Assembly: GCA_963753115.1 (NCBI GenBank)
Contig: CAVWBB010000013.1
Span: forward strand, 1 to 64,000
Direction: 5' to 3'
DNA length: 64,000 nt
Origin: Bog-473 sp963753115
Lineage (GTDB): Bacteria; Actinomycetota; Acidimicrobiia; Acidimicrobiales; RAAP-2
Part shown: positions 48,757 to 57,705 of the stretch, in pieces
Layout: each line of letters starts with the position of its first letter
How positions within the stretch are numbered: position 1 is the first letter of the stretch
The notes under the pieces: model-generated
What the model was told of the DNA's origin: nothing
Databases searched by the model: none
Seen by the model: only the letters and a program-made list of their open reading frames with translations
Program-made: the position numbers and the translations under genes

Positions 48757-48829
48757 TACTGCGCACCTGATGCTGGTGGGACCATCGAGTTCAGAGGCCG
48801 GCTGGCCTCAAGGATGAGTGGAGTCGCTG

Positions 48830-49834
48830 ATGGCCGTGAGAGTCGCAATCAACGGATTCGGACGGACGGGCCGTGCATTCCTCCGTGCCGCCCTCAAGAT
48901 GCCCCGTGACGTCGAGGTAGCGGCCGTGAACGACCTCGGCGATCCCGTTGCCCTTGCCCGGCTTCTGGCCCGGGACTCGGTACATGGGCACTTCCCGGTT
49001 CCGGTGTCCGTCGAGCACGACACGATGATGGTCGGCTCCTCGGCTGTCACCATGCTCATGGAGCCCCATCCGGCGGAGCTGCCCTGGCGCGAATTGGGCA
49101 TCGACGTGGTGATTGAGAGCACGGGCCGCCTCACCAGCCGGGCGAAAGCGGCTGCGCACATCGAGGCGGGCGCCCGGCGGGTGATCATCTCCGCGCCGGC
49201 CAAGGATGCTGATGCGACGTTCGTCGTCGGCGTCAACGAGGACACGTTCGACCCAGGACGCGACTTCGTTGTTTCCAACGCGTCGTGTACGACGAACTGC
49301 CTCGCAGTCTTGGCCAAGGTGCTTGACGACGAGTTCGGTATGGAGCAGGGCTTCATGACCACCGTGCATGCCTACACCGACGACCAGCACCTCGTCGATG
49401 CGCTGCACAAGGATCCGCGTCGCTCTCGGGGCGCTGCGATCAATATCGTGCCCACGACGACAGGTGCTGCCCGGGCGACTGGCCTGGTCCTGCCCGAAAT
49501 CTCGGGACGCCTTGATGGCCTGTCGTTGCGAGTTCCGGTACCTGACGGCTCCATCACCGATTTGGTCGCCACACTGCGGACGACGCCGACGGTCGACGAG
49601 ATCTGTGCCGCATACCGGTCAGCCGCCGAGGTCGGACGCCTCGCAGGTCTGCTCGAGTACTCCGAGGACGATCTCGTGTCGAGTGACATCATCGGCTCCC
49701 AAGCGTCGTGCATCTTCGATTCGAAACTGACCATGGCGACTGGCAACCTGGTCAAGGTTCTCGGCTGGTATGACAACGAGACCGGGTACTCGAGTCGCCT
49801 GGTCGACCTGACCGCGGTCGTCGGCGCCGCCTGA
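48830..49834 (+). CDS. gap: Glyceraldehyde-3-phosphate dehydrogenase
   Basis: ATG 48830 with GGAG 6 bases upstream. 334 residues. N-terminal NAD site VRVAINGFGRTGRAFLRAAL; catalytic Cys153 in VSNASCTTNCLAVLAK; His in FMTTVHAYTDDQ; substrate region PTTTGAARATGLVLPEISGR; C-terminal WYDNETGYSSRLVDL. AVNDLGD suggests NAD use (Asp at the end of beta2). A separate box ahead of it suggests this is a hypoxia-specific copy of the glycolytic enzyme, but a second copy cannot be seen here. Confidence 0.93.
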   Translation: MAVRVAINGFGRTGRAFLRAALKMPRDVEVAAVNDLGDPVALARLLARDSVHGHFPVPVSVEHDTMMVGSSAVTMLMEPHPAELPWRELGIDVVIESTGRLTSRAKAAAHIEAGARRVIISAPAKDADATFVVGVNEDTFDPGRDFVVSNASCTTNCLAVLAKVLDDEFGMEQGFMTTVHAYTDDQHLVDALHKDPRRSRGAAINIVPTTTGAARATGLVLPEISGRLDGLSLRVPVPDGSITDLVATLRTTPTVDEICAAYRSAAEVGRLAGLLEYSEDDLVSSDIIGSQASCIFDSKLTMATGNLVKVLGWYDNETGYSSRLVDLTAVVGAA

Positions 49835-50162
49835 GAACACTCCGCAGGTCCTGGTGACGTGTTCCTTTCGACCGTCATGGGTCTCAGGCTGGACGACATA
49901 CCATCCTGAAATGATGTGGACCTGGAGCGGCGTGGCTGCATGATCCAGCGAGCTGCTCAGCCACGCGCTCCCGGACGATCGGACCCAATGTCGGGACCGT
50001 GGATGCGTGCACGACCAAGGGACGCCGTCCGGCGATCTCGTGACCGCACCGTGGCCGCGACGATTGTTGGCATTCCAACCATGGGTGATGCGCGGTGATC
50101 ACCGCCGGGCTGTTCGGCCTCCGATCAGTCAGCAGAAAGCGTGGGCTTTTCTACCCACCATC
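49835..50162. other. Upstream region of the WS/DGAT gene
   Basis: No gene. TGGTGACG near 49853 and GGGACCGTGGATGC near 49993 are half-matches to the box; neither has two good arms, so control of the next gene by the DevR-like regulators is unproven. Confidence 0.4.
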
Positions 50163-51578
50163 ATGACGAGCGCGCACCCTCTCACTCCTCTTGACGCGGC
50201 GTTCCTGCTCGTCGAATCGAAGAGTACGCCGATGCACATGGCATCGATCGGAGTCTTCGATGGCAGCAACCTGTACGATGAGAGAGGAGAGTTCCGCCTC
50301 GCTGATATCCGCCGACTGATTGCCGGACGCCTCGATCTCGTGCCGAAACTGAGGCAGCGAGCCTCCTCAGGGTTATTCGGTCAGGCACCTCCTGTCTGGC
50401 TCGATGATCCCGATTTCGATGTATCAGAGCACGTCAGGGTCGCGCGGCTTCCCCTCCCGGGTACCGAAGTGGAGCTGCTCCAGCTCTGTGCTGATTTGAT
50501 GGCGGCTCCCCTCGAACGGACACGGCCCTTATGGGACCTGACCTTTGTCGAGGGGTTGGCAGAAGGCCGGGTCGCTCTCATTGAACGGCTACATCATTCG
50601 ATGGCCGACGGGTTAGCCGCTGCGGAACTTGCCACCGTTCTCTTGGATCTGTCGCCGGAGTCCTCACAACCAGAGCAAGTCGCCCCATGGAGTCCATCAA
50701 CCGGACCGTCTGCATGGCGTTCAGCAGCGGACGACCTGCTGCGTCTCGCGGCGTTCCCTGTCCGAGCGGCCAGGTGGTACGTGGAATCCATGTTGCACCC
50801 AGCTCGACGTACGCGGGAGTTGACTGATCTCCGTCGGGCGTTTGGCACCATCGTGTCACCGAGGATCGTTGCTCCCGCATCTTCTGTGAATCGGACGATC
50901 ACGCAATCCAGGTCGGTGGCCTTGGTCCGACTGCCCCTGGAAGAAGTGCACGATGTCGCCCGCTCCTTCGACACCACCATCAATGATGTTCTCTTGACGG
51001 TAGTTGCCGGTGGTTTGCGCGAACTACTCGCAAAGAGGGGGGAGCTGAGGGTCAACAGTGAGCTTCAGGCGCTCGTACCTGTTGGGTTGGTCAACGTCGA
51101 AGGTCGTGGGCTCGCCAACGACGTTTCAGCTCTCTTTGTACGTTTGCCGATCGGTCTGAATGATCCTGTAGAAGTTCTGAGGTCCGTCTCGAGGGAGGTG
51201 GGGGAGGAGAAGCGCCGTCACCAAGCCTTAGCCGCTGCGACCGTCCTGCGGATGCTCGAACCGGTGCCCCAGGACATCTTGGCCGTTGGAGCTGGCGTGG
51301 TGCACCACCAGCCGTTTTTCAACCTCGTTGTCACGAATGTCCCCGGGCCATCGGTACCGCTGTATGCGCTCGGAGCCAGACTTCTCGAAGCGTTCCCACT
51401 CGTGCCGTTGGCGGGGAATCAGAGTCTGTCCGTAGCCGCACTCTCCTACGAGGGTCAGCTGAATCTGGGCGTCCTCACGAACCCCGCGACGTGTCCGGAC
51501 GCCGAGCACTTCTGTCGTGGTCTCCGTGCATCTCACAAACTCCTGGTTGAGAAAGCGCAAGATGTGGCACCTGCGTGA
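50163..51578 (+). CDS. Wax ester synthase/diacylglycerol acyltransferase (WS/DGAT, Tgs-like)
   Basis: ATG 50163 (MTSAHPLTPLDAAFLLVESK) is the family start; the frame is open further upstream. 471 residues. The active-site motif HHxxxDG appears as IERLHHSMADGLAAAEL (His144, His145, Asp149). PLWDLTFVEGL and, in the C-terminal half, NDVLLTVVAGGLRELL and FFNLVVTNVPGPSVPLYALG (the NVPGP motif) complete the family pattern. It esterifies acyl-CoA to diacylglycerol or fatty alcohols to store lipid. Tgs1 (Rv3130c) is a DosR-regulon member, fitting the setting. Confidence 0.92.
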   Translation: MTSAHPLTPLDAAFLLVESKSTPMHMASIGVFDGSNLYDERGEFRLADIRRLIAGRLDLVPKLRQRASSGLFGQAPPVWLDDPDFDVSEHVRVARLPLPGTEVELLQLCADLMAAPLERTRPLWDLTFVEGLAEGRVALIERLHHSMADGLAAAELATVLLDLSPESSQPEQVAPWSPSTGPSAWRSAADDLLRLAAFPVRAARWYVESMLHPARRTRELTDLRRAFGTIVSPRIVAPASSVNRTITQSRSVALVRLPLEEVHDVARSFDTTINDVLLTVVAGGLRELLAKRGELRVNSELQALVPVGLVNVEGRGLANDVSALFVRLPIGLNDPVEVLRSVSREVGEEKRRHQALAAATVLRMLEPVPQDILAVGAGVVHHQPFFNLVVTNVPGPSVPLYALGARLLEAFPLVPLAGNQSLSVAALSYEGQLNLGVLTNPATCPDAEHFCRGLRASHKLLVEKAQDVAPA

Positions 51579-51692
51579 GATTCATGATTATTGAACGCCA
51601 TTGACTGCAGTGTCCGGCACTGAGTGATCTTCCGCGCGTGGGTGAGTACGGCAGTTCGATTCTTGCTCTGTCGGACGATACCATGCTCGTGA

Positions 51693-53363
51693 TCATTCTC
51701 CCTGAACATCTCGCCTTGTGAATGCCGCTCCTCCAATGAGGGCACTCGTCGCGCCAATCGCGATCATGATCCCGTTTACTTCCCAATTCGGAGGCACGGC
51801 GGGTGATGACGCCATCTGATGGAAGACGGAAGTGTCCAGCACCCAGTGGTTCACGGCACCGATGCCTCCAACAATCACCAACAGGAACGACCAGCCCAGC
51901 GCACCGTAGACGGCAATGGACGTGAGTTGGGGCCGCATTCCGAAGACGAACACGCCGAAGCCCAAAATCGCTGTCGCCGGTGCAACGAGGTTGATCCCAG
52001 CCCCGAGCAGGGTCGTGAAGCTCACCTCAGCGTGCTGGCTCATCGTACCGAACCATGTGAAGACCCCCGCGGCGAGGCCGCTGACGAGCAAGACGACGAA
52101 GGCAATCAAGAGCCGTCCGCCAAGCCACGACGTGCGGGAGACCGGGCCGATCAACATGTGGTCGAGCGTGCCCCCTGACTCCTCACCGCGGGCTGCCGTG
52201 ATATGGCCGGCGGTGCTGATGGCGACGAGCACTGCGAGGATGAGGAAGCAGGCGCCAAGCACGGCGTCGGCGCCGGTGCCGGGGGCGCCGAGTTTGGCGA
52301 ACACCTCTTCGGCCGAGCCTGAGATGGTGCCACCGGCCGACTGTGCGACCAGCCCGAAGAGAAGTGCGGACAAGGCGATCGCCGCCCACCAGCCGATGAC
52401 CCTGGCGCGCAAGAGGCGCATGGCCAGCCCTGTTGGGCCATAGAGCAACCGCAGGTGGGGCTGACCGTACGCCCGGTCCGAGATGATGCTCTTCCCGACG
52501 TCGCGCCTGCCGGCGAGGTACACGGCGCTCATTGCGAACAGCGCGCTGAAGCCGGCGATCGGAAGAAAAGCAATGGGTTGGGGCGCGCTGAGGGGCTGCA
52601 GCTGCTCTACCCAACCGAGAGGGGAAGCCCAGATCAATCCGTGAAGGCCCACGCCGGCATCGGCGATGAGCCGTAAGGCATAGCTCACGCCGAGGATGGT
52701 GGCACCGAAGGAGGCGGCCTGGCGACGCGTGGCCGCCAACTGGCTGGTGGCGGCCCCGACGGCGAGGAACATCACCGCGGTGGCAACCATGGCCGTTGCG
52801 AAATACAGAGTCGGAGCCGCGGCGACCTGCACCTTCGAGTCCCGGCCCGAAAGGATTGCAATTGCCGCCGTGGCTCCCCACAGAGCGAGGACGCCGACGC
52901 CGAAGCCCGCAATCGCCTGGGCGGCAGCACGCCGGCGCGTGGTCAGGCCCACAAGCAGGAGGTCCCATCGGCCGGTGTCCTCCTCGCCGCGTAACAATCG
53001 AGTGCTGGTCAGGAGTCCCCACACGGCGCCGAGAACCATGAGTGTCATGGAGATCTTGAAGACCGTGAAACCCCCGATGGTTTGGAGTTGGGGAGCAGGC
53101 CCGAAGAGAGCGCTCACAGCCTTGTTCGAGCCGTAGGCGGCGGCCAGGGCATCGCGCTGGGCAGAGGTGGAGTAGATCTTGGCGTAGCTGACTTCCGACG
53201 AGGCAATGGAGATGCCGAAGATCAGACCCCAGAGGACACCCGACCGGGCTGCCTTGCGTCCGGTCAATCGGCCGATCACTGCGCTGGCAGAGTGCACAAC
53301 TGGGACAGGCGACTTCGCAGGCGTCCGGATCGCGAGGTCAGGGAGCAACGGCGTCGTCTCCAT
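51693..53363 (-). CDS. ABC-2 type exporter permease (two-module)
   Basis: ATG 53363 (METTPLLPDLAI) overlaps the ATPase stop region by 26 bases. 556 residues with about 12 hydrophobic segments in two similar halves, for example LMVLGAVWGLLTSTRLLRG, AIAGFGVGVLALWGATAAIA, VVLLVSGLAAGVFTWFGTM and SFLLVIVGGIGAVNHWVLD. The phrases RLLRGEEDTGRWDLLLVG and TAARGEESGGTLDHMLIGP, one per half, are the cytosolic coupling loops typical of polyketide/tetronasin-type exporters. It works with the ATPase upstream. The substrate is unknown. Confidence 0.85.
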   Translation of the reverse strand: METTPLLPDLAIRTPAKSPVPVVHSASAVIGRLTGRKAARSGVLWGLIFGISIASSEVSYAKIYSTSAQRDALAAAYGSNKAVSALFGPAPQLQTIGGFTVFKISMTLMVLGAVWGLLTSTRLLRGEEDTGRWDLLLVGLTTRRRAAAQAIAGFGVGVLALWGATAAIAILSGRDSKVQVAAAPTLYFATAMVATAVMFLAVGAATSQLAATRRQAASFGATILGVSYALRLIADAGVGLHGLIWASPLGWVEQLQPLSAPQPIAFLPIAGFSALFAMSAVYLAGRRDVGKSIISDRAYGQPHLRLLYGPTGLAMRLLRARVIGWWAAIALSALLFGLVAQSAGGTISGSAEEVFAKLGAPGTGADAVLGACFLILAVLVAISTAGHITAARGEESGGTLDHMLIGPVSRTSWLGGRLLIAFVVLLVSGLAAGVFTWFGTMSQHAEVSFTTLLGAGINLVAPATAILGFGVFVFGMRPQLTSIAVYGALGWSFLLVIVGGIGAVNHWVLDTSVFHQMASSPAVPPNWEVNGIMIAIGATSALIGGAAFTRRDVQGE

Positions 53364-54237
53364 AGAGTGCGAGGAACAGTTCTTCGAGCGAGGGTTCACG
53401 GCTCACAAGTCGCGTGACGCCGGAGTCAGTCAGGAGCCTGAGGAGTGGGTCGATGGGCCCCCGGACCTGACAGCGAACCATGTGTCCTTCGATCTCCACG
53501 GAGCTCACGCCGGGCACGCTGGAAAGATCTGGGACTGGGCCGACGAGGGTCGCCTCGACACTCAGCGCGCTGAGATGGCGCATTTCGGAAAGGGTGCCCA
53601 TCTCGATCAACTTGCCGGAACGCAAGATGCCGACGCGGTCGCACAGGGCTTCCACTTCGCTCATACTGTGCGAGGAGAGAAAGACTGTCTGGCCGCGATC
53701 ACGGGCTTCTCCGATGCAGCGGCGGAATGCTTGCTCCATGAGAGGATCCAACCCGCTGGTTGGCTCGTCCAGGATGAGCAGATCGGGCCGCCCCATCAGC
53801 GCAGCGATCAGGATCACCTTCTGGTGGTTCCCCTTGGAGTAGGCACGTACCTTCTTGTTCGGATCGAGATCGAACCGGTCGATGAGCTCGTCTCGATAGG
53901 CGATGTCGGTCTCTCCGTGGACGTGTCCGAGCAGGGCCAGAGTCTCGGCCCCGGTCAGGGATGGCCAGAGATTGGCTTGTCCGGCCACGAATCCCAGCCG
54001 GCGATGGGTCTCGACGGGATGACGCAGGCAGTCGAGTCCAAAGATGTGGCACTGCCCGCCTGTCGGTTGACTGAGCGCGAGAAGGAGGCGGATCGTGGTC
54101 GTCTTGCCTGCACCGTTGGGTCCGAGATAGCCGACCACCTCACCTTGTGAGACCTCGAGATCGAGGTGATCGAGCGCAAGCGAGTCGCCGTACCGCTTGG
54201 TCAGACCCACGGTCTGTATGGCTGCAGCTTCCGTCAA
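53338..54237 (-). CDS. ABC exporter ATP-binding protein
   Basis: 299 residues. Walker A GYLGPNGAGKTTTIRLLLAL, Q-loop FVAGQANLWPSLTG, signature AYSKGNHQKVILIAALMGRP (SKGNxQK variant usual in this subfamily), Walker B DLLILDEPTSGLDP, H-loop FLSSHSMSEVEALCDRVGIL. The C-terminal ~80 residues form the accessory domain of DrrA/CcmA-like ATPases. It is the first gene of the exporter operon; three DosR-type boxes lie 107-258 bases upstream. Confidence 0.9.
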   Translation of the reverse strand: MTEAAAIQTVGLTKRYGDSLALDHLDLEVSQGEVVGYLGPNGAGKTTTIRLLLALSQPTGGQCHIFGLDCLRHPVETHRRLGFVAGQANLWPSLTGAETLALLGHVHGETDIAYRDELIDRFDLDPNKKVRAYSKGNHQKVILIAALMGRPDLLILDEPTSGLDPLMEQAFRRCIGEARDRGQTVFLSSHSMSEVEALCDRVGILRSGKLIEMGTLSEMRHLSALSVEATLVGPVPDLSSVPGVSSVEIEGHMVRCQVRGPIDPLLRLLTDSGVTRLVSREPSLEELFLALYGDDAVAP

Positions 54238-54343
54238 CCGACTCAGCTCCTCATTCGAACACTGTTGCTAGGCCCGCCGCCGAAGCGAGTTGGCGTCTTT
54301 TGGTGTCACGTCGATCTTGAGATCCGAGCTGGCCGTTCACCTA

Positions 54344-54357
54344 GGGACCAAGGTCCT
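54344..54357. promoter_or_regulatory. DosR-type box (strong)
   Basis: GGGAC-CAAG-GTCCT, one mismatch to a perfect palindrome. Confidence 0.75.
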
Positions 54358-54364
54358 GCGAAGC

Positions 54365-54378
54365 GGGACATTGGTGGC
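54365..54378. promoter_or_regulatory. DosR-type box (weak partner)
   Basis: GGGAC-ATTG-GTGGC, 21 bases centre to centre from the strong box at 54344. Confidence 0.45.
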
Positions 54379-54481
54379 CAATGGGCGCCATCAGGTGAGT
54401 CGCTGTTGAGAGCATCTTCCACCGATTCGTCCCGGCAAGTGTGGTCTCTTGAGCGAGCTGGGGCAAGGGATATCACGAATA

Positions 54482-54495
54482 GGGACCATGGTCCT
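54482..54495. promoter_or_regulatory. DosR-type box (strong)
   Basis: GGGAC-CATG-GTCCT, one mismatch to a perfect palindrome. It lies about 290 bases before the small gene at 54789. Confidence 0.75.
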
Positions 54496-54788
54496 CATGT
54501 GTCCACACCATTGCCCCTACCTCCGCGGTTCCCAGTTCCATATCGTCAAGGTGTGCTCGAGAAGACGCAGCATCTGTTCCGAACTCCCACGAAGCGGGTG
54601 CCGCGCCTTACCCGACCCAGCATCAGCACCCGCGGACGAGTTCATCCGATGAGGGCGGCGAGTCTGGACGAGGTACCAGGCCAAAGGATGAGACATCCAT
54701 CCCTCTGGCTGACCCCGGTCATCACGGGGACGTATGCGGGCTCACAGAACGTGCAGAGTCGCTCCCGGGGGGACGAGCGAAGGGGGGA

Positions 54789-55109
54789 ATGAACGTGTAT
54801 GCCGACATCCTCCTCAGTGTCCTGGACGACTGGGTCGAGGAGCTCGACGGTGACGCACTTATCGAATTCGCGCAACTGTGTCGGGCACAGATGCTTGAGG
54901 TCTCTCCCACCCGCGACAGTGCTTCGACCGCTCTGGCCGCTGAACTCTCTTACGACCGGGCCCTGATCAAGGTCTGCCAGGCTCATGGAGTCGATGTGAT
55001 GCCAATACGGTTCTCGCGCCCCGGTGAGGAGCGGGCTCGACTCGAAGATGCGCTCATCGCGATTGGCATCGACCTCATTCGGCCTTCGAGGCCTCGCGGA
55101 GAGAACTAA
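54789..55109 (+). CDS. Small acidic protein next to the second regulator, unknown
   Basis: ATG 54789, or GTG 54795 (better spaced from GGGGGG). 106 residues: MNVYADILLSVLDDWVEELD, LIEFAQLCRAQMLEV, LAAELSYDRALIKVCQAHGV, DVMPIRFSRPGEERARLEDA. It is rich in helix, with no TM segment or signal. The 3' end overlaps the convergent response-regulator gene by 4 bases. The composition and helical layout suggest a small regulatory protein. I do not recognise a family. Confidence 0.6.
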   Translation: MNVYADILLSVLDDWVEELDGDALIEFAQLCRAQMLEVSPTRDSASTALAAELSYDRALIKVCQAHGVDVMPIRFSRPGEERARLEDALIAIGIDLIRPSRPRGEN

Positions 55110-55768
55110 CGCGTTGGGGCTTCTGGCATGCCTTTCGCTGCGTTGAGCTTGGTGGCATAAATCGCCGCCTCGGTGCGACTCGACATCTTCAGCTTGCGCA
55201 AGAGCCCCGTGATGTAGTTCTTCACCGTATGTTCGGCTAGGAACATGGTTTCTGCAATCTGTCGGTTGGTCTGTCCTTCCGCAATGAGGTCGAGGATTCG
55301 CCGTTCCTGAGGGGTCAGTGCCTGAATCTCAGGATCTGGTTTCGGTGGGTTCGCAATGCGCTCGACGACTCGCGCCACAATCCTCGGATCCATCAGGCTC
55401 TCCCCCGCCGCGACGCGGTGCACGTCGTTGATGAGGTCGCGAGCTTTGATCTGTTTCAGGACGTACCCGGCCGCCCCGGCCATCACGCTGGCGAAGATCG
55501 CCTCGTCGTCGGCGAAGCTGGTGAGCATCAAGCAGATCAGCTCGGGCATCATCGATCGCGCGTCTCGGCAGACCTCGATACCGCTGCCACCTTCGAGGCG
55601 AACGTCGAGTATGGCGACATCCGGCTTCGCCAGGGGGATCCGATCCATGGCCTCAGCCGCCGTGGCCGCTTCGCCGACCACCTCTATCTCGTCGTCGGAT
55701 TCGAGCAGGAGCCGGATTCCCTCTCGGACCAGCTCATGGTCGTCGAGGAGAAACACGCGGATCGTCAT
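55106..55768 (-). CDS. Second DevR-like NarL-family response regulator
   Basis: 220 residues. The receiver begins MTIRVFLLDDHELVREGIRL; Asp55 in AILDVRLEGG; switch residues in MLTSFADDEA and VLKQIKARD. HTH domain LTPQERRILDLIAEGQTNRQ, then EHTVKNYITGLLRKLKMSSR. TVKNY is shared with the first regulator, but the rest of the recognition helix differs (ITGLLRKLKM against VSNLLSKLGM), so binding preferences may differ. Divergent from the second GAF kinase, with starts 91 bases apart. Confidence 0.9.
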   Translation of the reverse strand: MTIRVFLLDDHELVREGIRLLLESDDEIEVVGEAATAAEAMDRIPLAKPDVAILDVRLEGGSGIEVCRDARSMMPELICLMLTSFADDEAIFASVMAGAAGYVLKQIKARDLINDVHRVAAGESLMDPRIVARVVERIANPPKPDPEIQALTPQERRILDLIAEGQTNRQIAETMFLAEHTVKNYITGLLRKLKMSSRTEAAIYATKLNAAKGMPEAPTR

Positions 55769-55859
55769 GTTGCCATTGTGCCAGCGTCAGACACCACGAG
55801 CGTTCACCGCCTGGTCGCGGGCCGCTTTTCGGCAGGAAGCCCCGAGTACGATCACGACC

Positions 55860-56990
55860 GTGCCGTACCACCGAGTCAGCGACCCCGAGAAGCTGGGCCG
55901 GCTGATGGACGCCGTGCTCATGATCGAGGCCGATATTGATCTCCCCACCCTCCTTGGTCATCTCGTCGCGGAGGCCCGCACCCTGGTCGAAGCCCGCTAT
56001 GGCGCCCTCGGGGTGCTGAACGAGGCTCGGACCGGTCTCGAGCAGTTCCTGACCGTCGGGCTGACTGAGCAGGAAGAGGCGGCCATCGGACCCCGCCCAA
56101 CGGGTCGAGGCGTCCTCGGGCTCTTGATCAGCGATCCAGCGCCCCTTCGTCTGCGCGAGCTCGGATCGCATGAACACAGCTACGGGTTTCCCCCGCACCA
56201 TCCACCGATGGAGTCCTTTCTCGGAGTGCCCATCCGGGCGAAAGGCGAGGTCTTCGGCAATCTGTATCTCACAGACAAGGTGGGTTCGGACCAATTCACG
56301 GACGAGGACGAAGCGCTCGCTGAAGCCCTCGCTCTGGCTGCGGGCATCGCGATCGACAACACCCGCCTCCACGACCGGGTCCGGACGATGAGCGTGCTCG
56401 ATGACCGAGAGCGGATTGGGCGCGACCTCCATGACAGGGTGGTGCAAAGGTTGTTCGCCGTCGGTATGGCTCTGCAGGGGGCTGCCCGGCTCCCCGATCT
56501 CGAGCTGGTGCGGAAGCGGATCGACAAAGTGGTGGACGACCTCGACGCCACGATTACCGAGATCCGCACGACGATTTTCGAGCTTGGTGACAGTGCGTTG
56601 CCAGGAGGACTCCGCCACGCCGTCGTCGGTCTGGCGGATGAGCTGGCACCCACCCTCGGTGTCCGTCCAGAGCTCACATTTCAAGGTGCAGTCGACAACG
56701 TCATTCCGGAACAGACCGCTGATCACTTGCTGGCGGTCCTGCGCGAGATGCTGGCAAACGTGGGGAAACACGCGCAGGCTACGCGTGTCACGGTTCGTCT
56801 CATTGTGGGCGACGACATCACCCTTGAAGTAATCGACAACGGAGTCGGAGTGAACATCACTCCCGACGCGCGTGGTCATGGATTGGGGGTGACGAACCTT
56901 CGCAGCCGAGCCGAGAAGCTCGGCGGCACGTTCGAGATTCAGGCAGCTTCAGCAGGAGGCACCAAGGCCACCTGGCGTGTCCCCATTTAG
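55860..56990 (+). CDS. Second DevS/DosS-like GAF-domain sensor histidine kinase
   Basis: GTG 55860 (VPYHRVSDPEKLGRLMDAVL) aligns with the start of the first kinase; the open frame continues upstream across the divergent regulator and is ignored. 376 residues, the same length as the first kinase. GAF motif GFPPHHPPMESFLGVPI then VFGNLYLTDK: His114 and Tyr136 again have the DosS haem-ligand spacing. Phospho-acceptor His191 in GRDLHDRVVQRLFAVGMALQ; HATPase motifs NVGKHAQATRVTVRL, DNGVGVN and HGLGVTNLRSRAEKLGG. A paralogue of the kinase at 28291-29421; it probably pairs with the divergent regulator. Confidence 0.9.
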   Translation: MPYHRVSDPEKLGRLMDAVLMIEADIDLPTLLGHLVAEARTLVEARYGALGVLNEARTGLEQFLTVGLTEQEEAAIGPRPTGRGVLGLLISDPAPLRLRELGSHEHSYGFPPHHPPMESFLGVPIRAKGEVFGNLYLTDKVGSDQFTDEDEALAEALALAAGIAIDNTRLHDRVRTMSVLDDRERIGRDLHDRVVQRLFAVGMALQGAARLPDLELVRKRIDKVVDDLDATITEIRTTIFELGDSALPGGLRHAVVGLADELAPTLGVRPELTFQGAVDNVIPEQTADHLLAVLREMLANVGKHAQATRVTVRLIVGDDITLEVIDNGVGVNITPDARGHGLGVTNLRSRAEKLGGTFEIQAASAGGTKATWRVPI

Positions 56991-57078
56991 GCGTCGAAGC
57001 ATCCCGGGTTCGATCCAGAACCGGTTCGACGACCATCCTTAACAGATGGGACAGATGGGACCCCTTTCCCTGCCCACC

Positions 57079-57092
57079 AGGACCTAGGTCCC
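57079..57092. promoter_or_regulatory. DosR-type box upstream of the first universal stress gene
   Basis: AGGAC-CTAG-GTCCC, 36 bases before ATG 57129, the same distance as at pfkB. Confidence 0.75.
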
Positions 57093-57128
57093 TAGCTGCT
57101 GAAGGCGCTGACCAGGCAGTATCGACAG

Positions 57129-57584
57129 ATGGCGACACCCACGAGCAGAGAAGGCGTCGAGGACCACGCCAACGAGCTTCGGGTCGTTGTCGGCGTCGAT
57201 GGCTCTGAGTGCGGCACACGAGCCCTTGAGTTCGCTGCGCACGAGGCAGCGCTACGAGGTGCGCTGCTTCACGTCGTGATCGCTTACGAAGAGGCCCCCT
57301 TCGTCGCGGTATGGCCGGCGGTGCCCCTCGAGCCCGACCAGCAAGCTGCCGCAGCCATTGTGGACGAATCCCTGGCCCACGTTCGCGCGATCGAACCGAC
57401 GATCGTGAGCAAGGGCGAGATGCGGTACGGGGTGGCTGGCAGGGTGCTTGTCGAAGCGAGCCGTGGTGCAACCTTGCTGGTGGTCGGGTCCCACGGCAGA
57501 GGACGGGTGGCCAGCGTCCTGCTCGGATCAGTGTCGGGCTATTGCGTGCATCACGCGCTTTCGTCGATCACGGTCGTTCGCTGA
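57129..57584 (+). CDS. Universal stress protein A
   Basis: 151 residues, one USP domain. RVVVGVDGSECGTRALEFAA at the N-terminus and the ATP-binding signature VVGSHGRGRVASVLLGSVSG (G2xG9xGS), ending HHALSSITVVR. ATP-binding USPs of this type (e.g. Rv2623) act in hypoxic growth arrest. Probably co-transcribed with the next USP, 121 bases downstream. Confidence 0.9.
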   Translation: MATPTSREGVEDHANELRVVVGVDGSECGTRALEFAAHEAALRGALLHVVIAYEEAPFVAVWPAVPLEPDQQAAAAIVDESLAHVRAIEPTIVSKGEMRYGVAGRVLVEASRGATLLVVGSHGRGRVASVLLGSVSGYCVHHALSSITVVR

Positions 57585-57705
57585 CAATGCGCACCCTGCC
57601 GCGCCGACGGACTGTGCAAGCCCGCGCCCTCCAGAAGCGGCTCGCTAGGCCCATCCTCCCCAACGCGGCTCGCTTGGAGAACTCGGAAACCTAGGAGGTC
57701 ATCTG

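Larger units (their letters stand above)
54238..54788. other. Divergent regulatory region with three DosR-type boxes
   Basis: 550 bases between the ABC exporter (-) and a small protein gene (+). No coding frame is convincing. It is the densest box region in the window: 54344, 54365 and 54482. Confidence 0.55.

Noticed and set aside
49989..50006. GGGACCGTGGATGC as a box before the WS/DGAT gene
   Set aside because: The second arm is absent, and the distance of about 155 bases differs from the other genes.
55734..56879. A 381-codon minus-strand frame
   Set aside because: Antisense to the second GAF histidine kinase, which is strongly supported.
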